In this document: in pieces, positions 1 to 6,306 of the stretch
Layout: each line of letters starts with the position of its first letter
How positions within the stretch are numbered: position 1 is the first letter of the stretch
NCBI GenBank assembly: GCA_039029935.1
Contig: JBCCFC010000788.1
Coordinates: 1-6,565, forward strand
Direction of reading: 5' to 3'
Length of the DNA stretch: 6,565 nucleotides
From: G039029935 sp039029935
Lineage (GTDB): Bacteria; Chloroflexota; Anaerolineae; Caldilineales; Caldilineaceae
The notes under the pieces: model-generated
Database searches by the model: none
What the model was told of the DNA's origin: nothing
Seen by the model: only the letters and a program-made list of their open reading frames with translations
Position numbers and translations under genes: made by a program

Positions 1-1
1 G

Positions 2-1456
2 GATTTTCTTGACTTTGCCTTAGCACAAAAAAAACAATCGATTCAATTAGACTTATTTAGCGTCAATGCATCTGATAATACAACTTTTGAACCTGTGGAT
101 ATGGTCATTGCAAATCCGCCTTATATTCGGACACAAATTATGGGAGCAGAACGGGCACAGCAAATCGCTGAAAAATTTGGTCTATCAGGTCGAATCGATA
201 TTTATCATGCATTTATGCTGGCATTGGCTTGGGTCATGAAACCCAAGGGAATTGCCGGGATTATCGTCTCTAATCGGTTTATGACAACCAAAGCGGGTAG
301 CAGCATCCGCAAGAGTATCGCCGAGCAGTTTAATGTATTGCATGTCTGGGATTTAGGTGACACAAAAATATTTGATGCAGCAGTTCTGCCCTGTGTCCTA
401 ATTCTCGAACGCCGCTCCAAGACAAACTCGACATCCCAAGCCCAATTCTCGTCCATTTATTCAACAAATGGGACATCTATTGCCGGACTGACATACCCAG
501 ATGTGATTTCTGCTTTACGTAGTTCAAACGCGACAGGCTCTCATCAACCTACTTCTGGCATTGTCAATGTCAACAGCCAACTGTTTGAAATCAAGCACGG
601 GCGCTTATTTTATGAGCATAACCCAAGTGAAGTGTGGCGAATTGCAACGGATGAAAGCGATGCATGGCTATCCACAGTCAAACAGCATACCTATTGTACA
701 TTTAGCGAGGCTGGGAAGGTCCGTGTTGGTGTCAAAACAACGGCGGATAAAGTCTTTATCCGGACGGATTGGGAGACGTTACCCGCCAACCAATACCCCG
801 AAGTGCTGAAACCATTGTCTACACACCATCGAGCAAGGCAATTTTATGTGGAGAAATCATTTCATCAAATTTTATATACACATGAAATCCGTAATGGCAA
901 GCGCTGCCCAATTAACTTGGACGATTACCCTTGTGCGAAACGTTATCTTCAGCAACATCGAACTCGGATAGAGAAAAGAAAATATGTAGCAAAAGCAGGA
1001 CGAAATTGGTACGAAATCTGGGTTCCACAAAACCCTGCGCTATGGTCGCAACCCAAAATTATCTTTCGTGATATTGCCGAGGAACCCACATTTTGGCTTG
1101 ATACAGAGCAAACTGTGGTGAATGGTGACTGCTATTGGATTACCTTGGATAACCCTGCACAAGATGATTTATTATGGTTGCTCTTAGGCGTTGGAAACTC
1201 TTCATTTATCGAAGAATTTTACGATCATCGTTTTCACAATAAGTTGTATGCAGGACGCAGACGGTATATTACCCAGTATGTAGAAAAGTTCCCGCTGCCA
1301 GACCCCCAACGAAAAATATCCCAAAGGATTATACAATTATCAAAACATATCTATCATCTCATTCGTGAAGATACCGATCAGAACGAAATTGAATCAATCA
1401 AGAGCAGGCTGGAACAGTTGGTTTGGGAGGCGTTCGGTGTCAATCAAAAAAATTGA
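2..1456 (+). CDS. Adenine-N6 DNA methyltransferase of a Type II R-M system (5' end outside window)
   Basis: Methylates adenine N6 at a specific DNA site using S-adenosylmethionine, and so protects host DNA from the cognate endonuclease. The frame is open to the left edge, so the ATG at 95 is internal; 484 residues are visible. The catalytic motif NPPY (motif IV of amino-methyltransferases) is at visible residues 38-41, inside IANPPYIRTQ. It is followed by the GRIDIYHAFM stretch and the GIAGIIVSNRF strand typical of Eco57I/PstI/TaqI-like gamma-class enzymes. The SAM-binding motif I must lie upstream and is not seen. The C-terminal half (aromatic-rich, with FHNKLYAGRRRYITQYVEKFPLP) fits a TaqI-type target-recognition domain. 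The gene ends in adjacent stops, TGA then TAG, and overlaps the convergent endonuclease gene by 17 bases. Family is secure; recognition sequence unknown. No frameshift or internal stop is seen, so the visible part looks functional. Confidence 0.9.
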   Translation, partial: DFLDFALAQKKQSIQLDLFSVNASDNTTFEPVDMVIANPPYIRTQIMGAERAQQIAEKFGLSGRIDIYHAFMLALAWVMKPKGIAGIIVSNRFMTTKAGSSIRKSIAEQFNVLHVWDLGDTKIFDAAVLPCVLILERRSKTNSTSQAQFSSIYSTNGTSIAGLTYPDVISALRSSNATGSHQPTSGIVNVNSQLFEIKHGRLFYEHNPSEVWRIATDESDAWLSTVKQHTYCTFSEAGKVRVGVKTTADKVFIRTDWETLPANQYPEVLKPLSTHHRARQFYVEKSFHQILYTHEIRNGKRCPINLDDYPCAKRYLQQHRTRIEKRKYVAKAGRNWYEIWVPQNPALWSQPKIIFRDIAEEPTFWLDTEQTVVNGDCYWITLDNPAQDDLLWLLLGVGNSSFIEEFYDHRFHNKLYAGRRRYITQYVEKFPLPDPQRKISQRIIQLSKHIYHLIREDTDQNEIESIKSRLEQLVWEAFGVNQKN

Positions 1457-2495
1457 TAGGCAATGGTATCTGTAGCTTTTTATTGATAACTTTGCCCTGG
1501 AACTGTGGAAAATGCTCGAAAAAATTTTCACCTGAGACAAGATATAGGTTTTTGAGTGTAACCCTGGTTCCATCTGTCTGCGCTTGAAATAATACATATC
1601 TCACATCGCAATAGTGGATTGTGGATGCTTGCCAATTTGGTATATAAAGCGAGTCTATGCTATCTGGTTTGATCAAACCAAGATCAATTGTTTGTGATGT
1701 TTGTAATTTGATCTCCAGCAATTGATTTAACACATCAGGGAATTGACCATTATCGTGAAAACTATCGTACCCTAGCGTTTGACAGACCAACTTATGAAGT
1801 TCTGCGCTACGGTTTCACTCCTGATCACGACCCGCATCTGCAAACGAATGTCCAACCAAAGAGTGTAGCGTCTGAAAAAGCGAGGAGATTGATAAAAAGG
1901 TCTGAGCTGATGGCATGTCCAAAGGTCCAAAAGTATCCGCACCCTCTTTTGAGGTTATTTCTGGCAACAAAAATAGCGACTTGATATGCTCTGTATCGTC
2001 ACTGAGCAACAGCCCGTTCTCACCAGCTTTAGGTGTTAGCTTCGCTTGATATTTTTGCGTTAGTGTACCTGTTGTGTCCAGTTTGACGAGCATATCCCCA
2101 TTAATCACCTTTACTTTTGTAATAACATCATCGGTGGAAACTTGAATGATTGCATATCGTCTCGCTACTGCAATCTCTTCATTCCATATTTGAAGATTAT
2201 GCGATTTTTGAATATATACATCCATTTGTTGCCCAGGGAATCGAGGTTGTGTCTTTTTAAACGATTTTGGGACAGGACAACCCAATGCTTGACAAACATG
2301 CTCTTTGACCACTTTGGAGCGAGTACGAAGAGCGTAACCATGCAAAGAGATACCCACCAGTTTGCCATTCAGTAGTTGTTCCAAAACAGGCGTCGGTACC
2401 CATAACTGTGATGTATCCATTTCGATAGCATCATAGATGGAATATCCACTGTTCGTAATGGCATTAACATAGACTGTTATCGCGTCTTTTTGCAA
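1440..2495 (-). pseudogene. Type II restriction endonuclease gene interrupted by one in-frame TGA
   Basis: Probable partner of the convergent methyltransferase. Two open stretches, 2495-1815 (226 residues, ending GRDQE) and 1814-1440, lie in one frame separated only by TGA at 1815-1817. Read through, they give 351 residues, a normal size for a Type II endonuclease. Residues 253-263 (PDVLNQLLEIK) match a PD-(D/E)XK nuclease centre, with D254, E261 and K263 as likely catalytic residues; all lie after the stop. The N-terminal part (RTRSKVVKEHVCQALG, QPRFPGQQMDVYIQKS, RRYAIIQVS) looks like a conserved non-catalytic or DNA-contacting region. The start is a TTG with AAGAAGG 8 bases upstream; an in-frame TAA at 2514-2516 closes off longer starts. 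QE-stop-NRSAELHKLVC would be restored by CGA (Arg), one C-to-T change away. Both halves are otherwise undamaged, which suggests a recent mutation, readthrough or a sequence error. I recognise the general type from memory but cannot name the family or target site. Confidence 0.75.
1815..1817 (-). other. Premature in-frame TGA in the endonuclease gene
   Basis: The codon series reads CGT GAT CAG GAG TGA AAC CGT AGC GCA GAA, that is R-D-Q-E-stop-N-R-S-A-E. Neither flank shows a frame change. The downstream piece has no convincing start of its own: the first candidate is TTG at 1790 without a good Shine-Dalgarno. TGA is also the final stop of this gene (1440-1442) and of the methyltransferase, while Trp is written TGG in the neighbours, so a recoded genetic code is unlikely. 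Confidence 0.85.
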
Positions 2496-2503
2496 GCTAT
2501 CAC

Positions 2504-2510
2504 CCTTCTT
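2504..2510 (-). promoter_or_regulatory. Ribosome binding site that supports the TTG start of the endonuclease
   Basis: AAGAAGG lies 8 bases before TTG (2495-2493). There is no ATG or GTG in this frame between the upstream stop and the TTG, so this site decides the unusual start. Confidence 0.6.
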
Positions 2511-2531
2511 AACTTAGCAATCATGGCATTT

Positions 2532-2585
2532 ATTCAGTGAGCACATACCAGACAAATCAGTCCACACGGTGTGTACTCACTGAAT
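2532..2585. repeat. Long inverted repeat between the transporter operon and the endonuclease gene
   Basis: The arms are 2533-2549 (TTCAGTGAGCACATACC) and 2568-2584 (GGTGTGTACTCACTGAA). They match at 15 of 17 positions, with the outer 9 bases perfect plus one more A-T pair at 2532/2585; the loop is 18 bases. It sits 23 bases after the stop of the ATPase gene and 37 bases before the TTG of the endonuclease gene, both read leftward. It could end operon transcription, but no clear T-run follows on the - strand. It could also be an operator for the endonuclease: a weak promoter-like pair (TTGTCT at 2555-2550, AATAAA at 2534-2529, spacer 15) falls on its loop and left arm. The function is not determined by the sequence. 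Confidence 0.7.
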
Positions 2586-2607
2586 TTTACCTTTTACTCG
2601 CGCCTGA

Positions 2608-3360
2608 TTAATTCTCCAGCAGCTTCAACAACTCCTGTCGAATCTCATTAAACGTCTGCTCGGTCTCAACGCGTGGTCGTGGCAAATCTACATCGACCAA
2701 ACGGCGTACTTGTCCAGGACGTGCTTTCATGACAATCACGCGATCTGCCAAGAAAACGGCCTCAGACACGCTGTGGGTGACAAAAATGACCGTTTTTTGT
2801 GTCTGCTGCCAGATATCCACCAACTCATGCTGCATGTGTGTGCGTGTCTGTGCATCCAACGCACCAAATGGCTCATCCATCAACAACACTTTGGGGTTAT
2901 AGGCCAAGGCCCGTGCAATCCCTACCCGTTGACGCATCCCGCCAGAGAGCGTGTGGGGATAGGCATGCTCAAAGCCCTGTAAATCCACCATCTCGACATG
3001 TTGCTGTGCAATCTCGCGCGCCTCTTTCCTGCTATAGCCATTTTGGGTCAGCCCAAACATAATGTTGCCCAAGACCGTTTTCCAAGGAAAAAGTGCATAG
3101 TCCTGAAAGACAAACCCGCGATCTGGTGCTGGTTTTTGGATCACTTGACCATCTAGCAAAATTTCCCCCGATGTTGGGGATTCAAACCCGGCCAAGAGAT
3201 AGAGCAAGGTCGATTTGCCACATCCTGACGGTCCGAGAATGATGTTAAAATCGCCTTCGCGAATTTTGAGGTTGATATCATCCAGTGCAACAACATCCTG
3301 TGCCTTGGTTTGGAAGACCTTGGAGACGTGGTTGATTTCGATGATGTGCTTTTCACTCAT
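2608..3360 (-). CDS. ABC transporter ATPase, NitT/TauT (SsuB/TauB-like) family
   Basis: Cytoplasmic nucleotide-binding subunit that drives the importer by ATP hydrolysis; it works as a dimer docked on the two permeases. In the 250-residue protein, Walker A GPSGCGKST is at 43-51, the Q-loop Gln (VFQDYALFPW) at 86, the signature LSGGMRQRVGIARAL at 138-152, Walker B LLMDEP at 159-164 followed by the FGALD D-loop, and the switch His (VTHS) at 196. All catalytic elements are intact and the length is normal for SsuB/TauB/NrtD-type subunits. I chose the ATG at 3360 (MSEKHIIEINHVSK) because AAAAGG lies about 10 bases upstream and the family normally begins just before this strand. The frame stays open up to a TTG at 3420, but that would overlap the permease gene and add an unconserved tail. 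It is the last gene of the operon, 28 bases after the second permease stop. The substrate cannot be inferred from this subunit. Confidence 0.95.
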   Translation of the reverse strand: MSEKHIIEINHVSKVFQTKAQDVVALDDINLKIREGDFNIILGPSGCGKSTLLYLLAGFESPTSGEILLDGQVIQKPAPDRGFVFQDYALFPWKTVLGNIMFGLTQNGYSRKEAREIAQQHVEMVDLQGFEHAYPHTLSGGMRQRVGIARALAYNPKVLLMDEPFGALDAQTRTHMQHELVDIWQQTQKTVIFVTHSVSEAVFLADRVIVMKARPGQVRRLVDVDLPRPRVETEQTFNEIRQELLKLLEN

Positions 3361-3388
3361 TTGTCTGTTGCCTTTTCTGTATCCGTGC

Positions 3389-4195
3389 TTATCTTTCCGC
3401 CAACATGCCCCATTTTTCAACCGTCTGCTTTTCCAACTGTTTCAACAGCACACGGTCAATAAGATAACTGCCAATGCCGATCAAGATAAGCCCGACAAAC
3501 ATGGCCGCAATGTCGTTAAAAAAGCGTGCTTGATAGATCATTTTGCCCACACCCCATTCCGCCAATGCCGACAGCATTTCACCACCAACCAATGCGCGCC
3601 ATGCGTAGCCAATGCCCAACCGTAATCCTGTGATGGTTGCCACCAGCGAGGCGGGTAGATAGACTTTGGGAAATAGCCCCCATTCAGAGACACCCATCAA
3701 TCGTGCGGCGTTTACTTGGCTTTTGTTCACCATCTCCACACCGCGCATGGTGTTGAACACAATGGCAAAGAATCCGCCCAAAAAGACAGCGGTGATGATG
3801 GTGGCGTCTCCTAGCCCCAGTGTAATCAGCAGCACGGGAACCCATGCGATGGTGGGTACAGAGAGCAATAGGCTAAAAATGGGTGAGAAGGCGTCACGCA
3901 CGGTGCGGTTGATCGCCAATAGTGCGCCCACAGTGATGCCCAGCACAACGGAGAGGAGATACCCCAAGATGAGTCGATAGAAGCTATCAATGAGATGGTT
4001 GGCTAAGATGCCCTCGGATGCCATTTTGACAATGCGGCTGACAATCTGCGAGGGCGCGGGCAGTATTGTGGCCTCGATGAAACCAAGCTGTACAACGCCT
4101 TCCCAAAGGACCAGAACGACCACAAATGGGTAGAAAAATTCCAGTGATTGGGTTATAGATGCATTGGTGCGTGTGTCTGTCTGTTGATTAGTCAC
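3389..4195 (-). CDS. ABC transporter permease, SsuC/TauC-like (second permease of the operon)
   Basis: Inner-membrane subunit of the NitT/TauT importer, 268 residues. About six hydrophobic segments are visible, roughly at residues 20-38, 74-95, 104-127, 130-150, 183-207 and 229-247. The family pattern LSVPTIAWVPVLL plus GLGD is at 111-130. The EAA-type cytoplasmic loop that contacts the ATPase (NAARLMGVSEWGLFPKVYLP) is at 162-181. The start is GTG at 4195-4193: it overlaps the previous gene's stop (GTGACTAA), with a G-rich GGGGGA just upstream. This 8-base overlap implies translational coupling. The open frame extends further upstream, but only by reading through the 3' end of the other permease. 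The C-terminus KQTVEKWGMLAER closely parallels that of its partner (NTLVKWGMLSD), so the two arose by duplication and probably pair as a heterodimer. Family certain; substrate unknown. Confidence 0.93.
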   Translation of the reverse strand: MTNQQTDTRTNASITQSLEFFYPFVVVLVLWEGVVQLGFIEATILPAPSQIVSRIVKMASEGILANHLIDSFYRLILGYLLSVVLGITVGALLAINRTVRDAFSPIFSLLLSVPTIAWVPVLLITLGLGDATIITAVFLGGFFAIVFNTMRGVEMVNKSQVNAARLMGVSEWGLFPKVYLPASLVATITGLRLGIGYAWRALVGGEMLSALAEWGVGKMIYQARFFNDIAAMFVGLILIGIGSYLIDRVLLKQLEKQTVEKWGMLAER

Positions 4196-4988
4196 TGAGC
4201 ATCCCCCACTTGACAAGGGTATTGCGCTCCACCGCGTCCAAGAGCCCTCGTTCAATGATAAAGAAGACGACAATCATGATGATGATGCCACCATAGACCA
4301 AGCCTGCACGTAGATACTCCGCGGCATCCCAGATCATATAGCCCAATCCCCAGTTGGTGGCTGCAATCAGTTCGACCGCAACGACAGTACGCCATCCGCG
4401 CGCCAAGCCGAGCTTGATGCCCAACAGCATATATGCCAATGCCCAAGGCAAATGCACATTCAGCAGCGTTGTTATTCTGTTTGCCCCCATCATCTGTGCG
4501 GCACGCACCAATTGGTTATCCACAGTACGCACACCCGCCGCCGTGTTATAGACCACCGGAAAGAAGGTGGCAATGGCGCCAACCGCGATGACCGTAATAT
4601 CGCCAAAACCAAGCCAGATGATAAACAAGGGGGCCAAGGCAATACCTGGAATCGGCATGATGACGGTGATGAGTGGATCAAGAAAGCGGTAGATATGACG
4701 GTTTAGCCCCATTGCCGCCCCAATAGCCCCACCAGCCAATGTGCCGATAATCGTTGCAAGCAAGAGTCGTTGGAGTGTGTATCCGATGTGGGTCAGCAAA
4801 ATGGAGCGTTCAGGCAGTTCCCGTTGGTGCATCCGTGTTAGCTGGCTGGCAATCTCGCTTGGAGACGACATAAGCGAGCGGTTGATCCATCCTTGTGTCG
4901 CTGCTACCTGCCACAGCACAAAAAATGAAACAATCAAGAGCAGCGGCAACAACCATTTTGAGTAGGTTGATGTCGTCGTGTTTGACAT
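4188..4988 (-). CDS. ABC transporter permease, SsuC/TauC-like (first permease of the operon)
   Basis: Inner-membrane subunit of the same importer, 266 residues. Hydrophobic segments lie roughly at residues 11-31, 72-95, 104-126, 128-148, 184-206 and 229-246. It has the family pattern MPIPGIALAPLFIIWLGFGD at 111-130. Its EAA-type loop, which couples to the ATPase, is at 161-181 (VRAAQMMGANRITTLLNVHLP). The ATG at 4988 has an excellent Shine-Dalgarno, AGAGGAG, 7 bases upstream. That matters because the gene follows a long repeat-rich spacer and must load ribosomes independently of the lipoprotein gene. Its stop overlaps the GTG of the next permease. Many NitT/TauT systems have a single permease gene and form a homodimer; two divergent permeases side by side imply an asymmetric pair. 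The end (ERNTLVKWGMLSD) resembles the end of its partner. Confidence 0.93.
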   Translation of the reverse strand: MSNTTTSTYSKWLLPLLLIVSFFVLWQVAATQGWINRSLMSSPSEIASQLTRMHQRELPERSILLTHIGYTLQRLLLATIIGTLAGGAIGAAMGLNRHIYRFLDPLITVIMPIPGIALAPLFIIWLGFGDITVIAVGAIATFFPVVYNTAAGVRTVDNQLVRAAQMMGANRITTLLNVHLPWALAYMLLGIKLGLARGWRTVVAVELIAATNWGLGYMIWDAAEYLRAGLVYGGIIIMIVVFFIIERGLLDAVERNTLVKWGMLSD

Positions 4989-4995
4989 CTTGGTA

Positions 4996-5002
4996 CTCCT
5001 CT
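4996..5002 (-). promoter_or_regulatory. Strong ribosome binding site of the first permease
   Basis: AGAGGAG lies 7 bases before the ATG at 4988 and directly downstream (on the mRNA) of the repeat block. Translation of the membrane part of the operon can therefore start afresh after the hairpin region. Confidence 0.7.
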
Positions 5003-5014
5003 GTGTGGTGTTTG

Positions 5015-5100
5015 GGTAGGTTAGTAGGCCGGTAGGTCGGTAGGTCGGTATTCAGTAGGTCGGTAGGTTGGTAGGTCGGTATTCAGTAGGTCAGTAGGTC
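5015..5100. repeat. GGTAGGTC-type repeat block with a 31-base tandem duplication
   Basis: The block is built of 8-base units close to GGTAGGTC (5015-5022, 5023-5030, 5031-5038). Two 31-base copies follow, 5039-5069 and 5070-5100, identical except at positions 24 (G/A) and 31 (T/C). Each 31-mer carries a TATTCA insert within the GGT-rich series. The block lies in the spacer between the lipoprotein and permease genes and is not part of a supported gene. It is the left arm of the inverted structure completed by the block at 5112-5198. Confidence 0.85.
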
Positions 5101-5111
5101 GATGTCAGAGT

Positions 5112-5198
5112 ACCGACTCACCGATTACCGACCCACCGACTCACCGACTCACCGATTACCGACTCACCGATTACCGACCTACCGACTCACCGATTACC
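5112..5198. repeat. ACCGACTC / ACCGATT modular repeat block, inverted relative to the 5015-5100 block
   Basis: Eleven head-to-tail units all begin ACCGA: 8-mers ending CTC, CCC or CCT, and 7-mers ending TT, followed by a final ACC. The 15-mer ACCGACTCACCGATT is present at 5112-5126, 5143-5157, 5158-5172 and 5181-5195. The block starts 4 bases beyond the lipoprotein stop, so it is 3' untranslated sequence of that gene. TACCGACCTACC at 5172-5183 is a perfect reverse complement of 5070-5081, and its inner 11 bases also of 5031-5041 and 5039-5049. The two blocks can therefore pair in the mRNA in several registers. Confidence 0.85.
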
Positions 5199-5201
5199 AC
5201 T

Positions 5202-6245
5202 CTACTCGCTGGCAAGTTCCATCGCCTCTTCCAACAGGCTACCATCCCAACGGACCTCTGGTGTCGAGTCCAATTTGCCTTGATCGTAGAGGAACTGAAT
5301 GGTGTCGTTGATCGATGCCATCACTTCGTCATCAACCTCTAGGCTAAAGTCAACACGTTCAAAGATGCGCTGGAAGGCATCTGGTGTGACCTCGATACCC
5401 TGTGCCGACGCTGCTTCTGCCGCCAACACCGCCGCCGTTTGTGGGTCGGATTCAATTAATGCCACTTTCTCGATGTGTGCGGCCAAGAATTGGACCAACT
5501 CAGCACGGTGGCTTTCGGCATACTCAACGGTTGTGTGCATGGACACAGGCACCAAGGCGATGTCTCCATAGCTACGCAACACAACACCAATGCCTTGCGA
5601 CTCAGCAATGGCTGGTGTTGGCTCCCATGCGGTGAATGCTGCTACACTGCCGCTTGCCAAGGATGCGGCCATGTCTTCGACTTTGAGGTTGACCCACTCA
5701 AAATCTTCCCATGCCAAGCCATCGGTTTCTTCAAAATAGCGACGCAGCACCTGTTCTGCACCAGAGCCTAAGCGTGTCCCGACCGTCTGCCCTTTGAGGT
5801 CTTCCCAGCTTGCATAGCCATCTTCCTCACGCACAATGGTTGAATAGCGGTCGCCCCGTTGCATGGTCGCCAAAATCAACGCATCGTCCGGAATCGCCGC
5901 AAAGAGCGATGCGGTTTTGCTGTCCGAGCCAACGTTAACATCCAAGTCACCAGCAATCAGTGCTTGATTGTTTTCTGTGCCAGAGCTAAACAGAATATGC
6001 TCAACGGCAGACTCACCCCACAGCCCTGGATCACCCTTGAGCAAAAAATCCCCAGGATAATACTGTCCGCCAAAACGAATGGTTGCCATTTCGCCTGATG
6101 CATCATCGCCAGCATCTTCCTGTGCCTCTGCTGCGGGTGCATCTGTGCTGGCTGGTGCAGCAGGTGGCTGACACCCAGCAAGAATCAGGAGTGACGCCAT
6201 TGTCACGATTAAGAGCCAGTATACATTGCTTGTACCTGTTCGCAT
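5202..6245 (-). CDS. Substrate-binding lipoprotein of a NitT/TauT-type ABC importer
   Basis: Extracytoplasmic solute receptor that delivers its ligand to the two permeases. In the 347-residue protein a signal sequence (MRTGTSN then a hydrophobic run to residue 22) ends in the lipobox LAGC, with Cys25 as the lipidation site. A flexible linker rich in Ala, Pro, Ser, Thr, Asp and Glu follows to about residue 52. The mature domain starts ATIRFGGQYY and has SsuA/NMT1-like features: a recognition segment near residues 86-116 (ending VGSDSKTASLF), SWEDLKGQTVGTRLGSGAEQ at 146-165, and AAFTAWEPTPAIAE at 202-215, which resembles the strand of this fold where ligand contacts are common. The ATG at 6245 has a strong AAGGAG 9 bases upstream. 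It is the first gene of the operon, 213 bases before the permease; the spacer is nearly all repeats. Sulfonates, nitrate, bicarbonate or pyrimidine/flavin precursors are all known in this superfamily, and nothing here picks one. Confidence 0.92.
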   Translation of the reverse strand: MRTGTSNVYWLLIVTMASLLILAGCQPPAAPASTDAPAAEAQEDAGDDASGEMATIRFGGQYYPGDFLLKGDPGLWGESAVEHILFSSGTENNQALIAGDLDVNVGSDSKTASLFAAIPDDALILATMQRGDRYSTIVREEDGYASWEDLKGQTVGTRLGSGAEQVLRRYFEETDGLAWEDFEWVNLKVEDMAASLASGSVAAFTAWEPTPAIAESQGIGVVLRSYGDIALVPVSMHTTVEYAESHRAELVQFLAAHIEKVALIESDPQTAAVLAAEAASAQGIEVTPDAFQRIFERVDFSLEVDDEVMASINDTIQFLYDQGKLDSTPEVRWDGSLLEEAMELASE

Positions 6246-6254
6246 AGCTTTTTT

Positions 6255-6260
6255 CTCCTT
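6255..6260 (-). promoter_or_regulatory. Strong ribosome binding site of the substrate-binding lipoprotein
   Basis: AAGGAG lies 9 bases upstream of the ATG, a near-consensus Shine-Dalgarno. It is consistent with high expression of the binding protein. Confidence 0.75.
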
Positions 6261-6306
6261 ATGGTTGGTATAAAGTTGATATATGCATATCCCTTGATTT
6301 GAGACG

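Noticed and set aside
95..97. ATG at 95 as the start of the methyltransferase
   Set aside because: The frame is open to the left edge, and this ATG lies only six codons before NPPY, deep inside the catalytic domain; the SAM-binding motif must be upstream.
1815..1817. Selenocysteine or a recoded genetic code (TGA as Trp)
   Set aside because: TGA also ends this gene and the methyltransferase, Trp is written TGG in the neighbours, no SECIS-like hairpin stands out after the TGA, and the context does not call for Cys/Sec.
3361..3420. TTG at 3420 as the start of the ATPase
   Set aside because: It would overlap the end of the permease and add 20 unconserved residues; the ATG at 3360 has a Shine-Dalgarno and fits the family's N-terminus.
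3215..3625. Antisense + strand ORFs across the ATPase and permease genes
   Set aside because: They lie opposite genes with intact, family-diagnostic motifs and have no features of their own.
4196..4273. Longer second permease from the upstream open frame
   Set aside because: The extra N-terminus is the 3' end of the first permease read in another frame; GTG at 4195 overlapping the stop is the natural coupled start.
5015..5198. CRISPR array
   Set aside because: The units are 7-8 or 31 bases with no unique spacers between them, and the two halves are in opposite orientation; no cas gene is seen.
5102..5311. Small + strand gene (69 codons, repetitive Arg/Thr/Asp/Pro-rich)
   Set aside because: It is a translation of the ACCGACTC repeats running antisense into the lipoprotein gene; no ribosome binding site.
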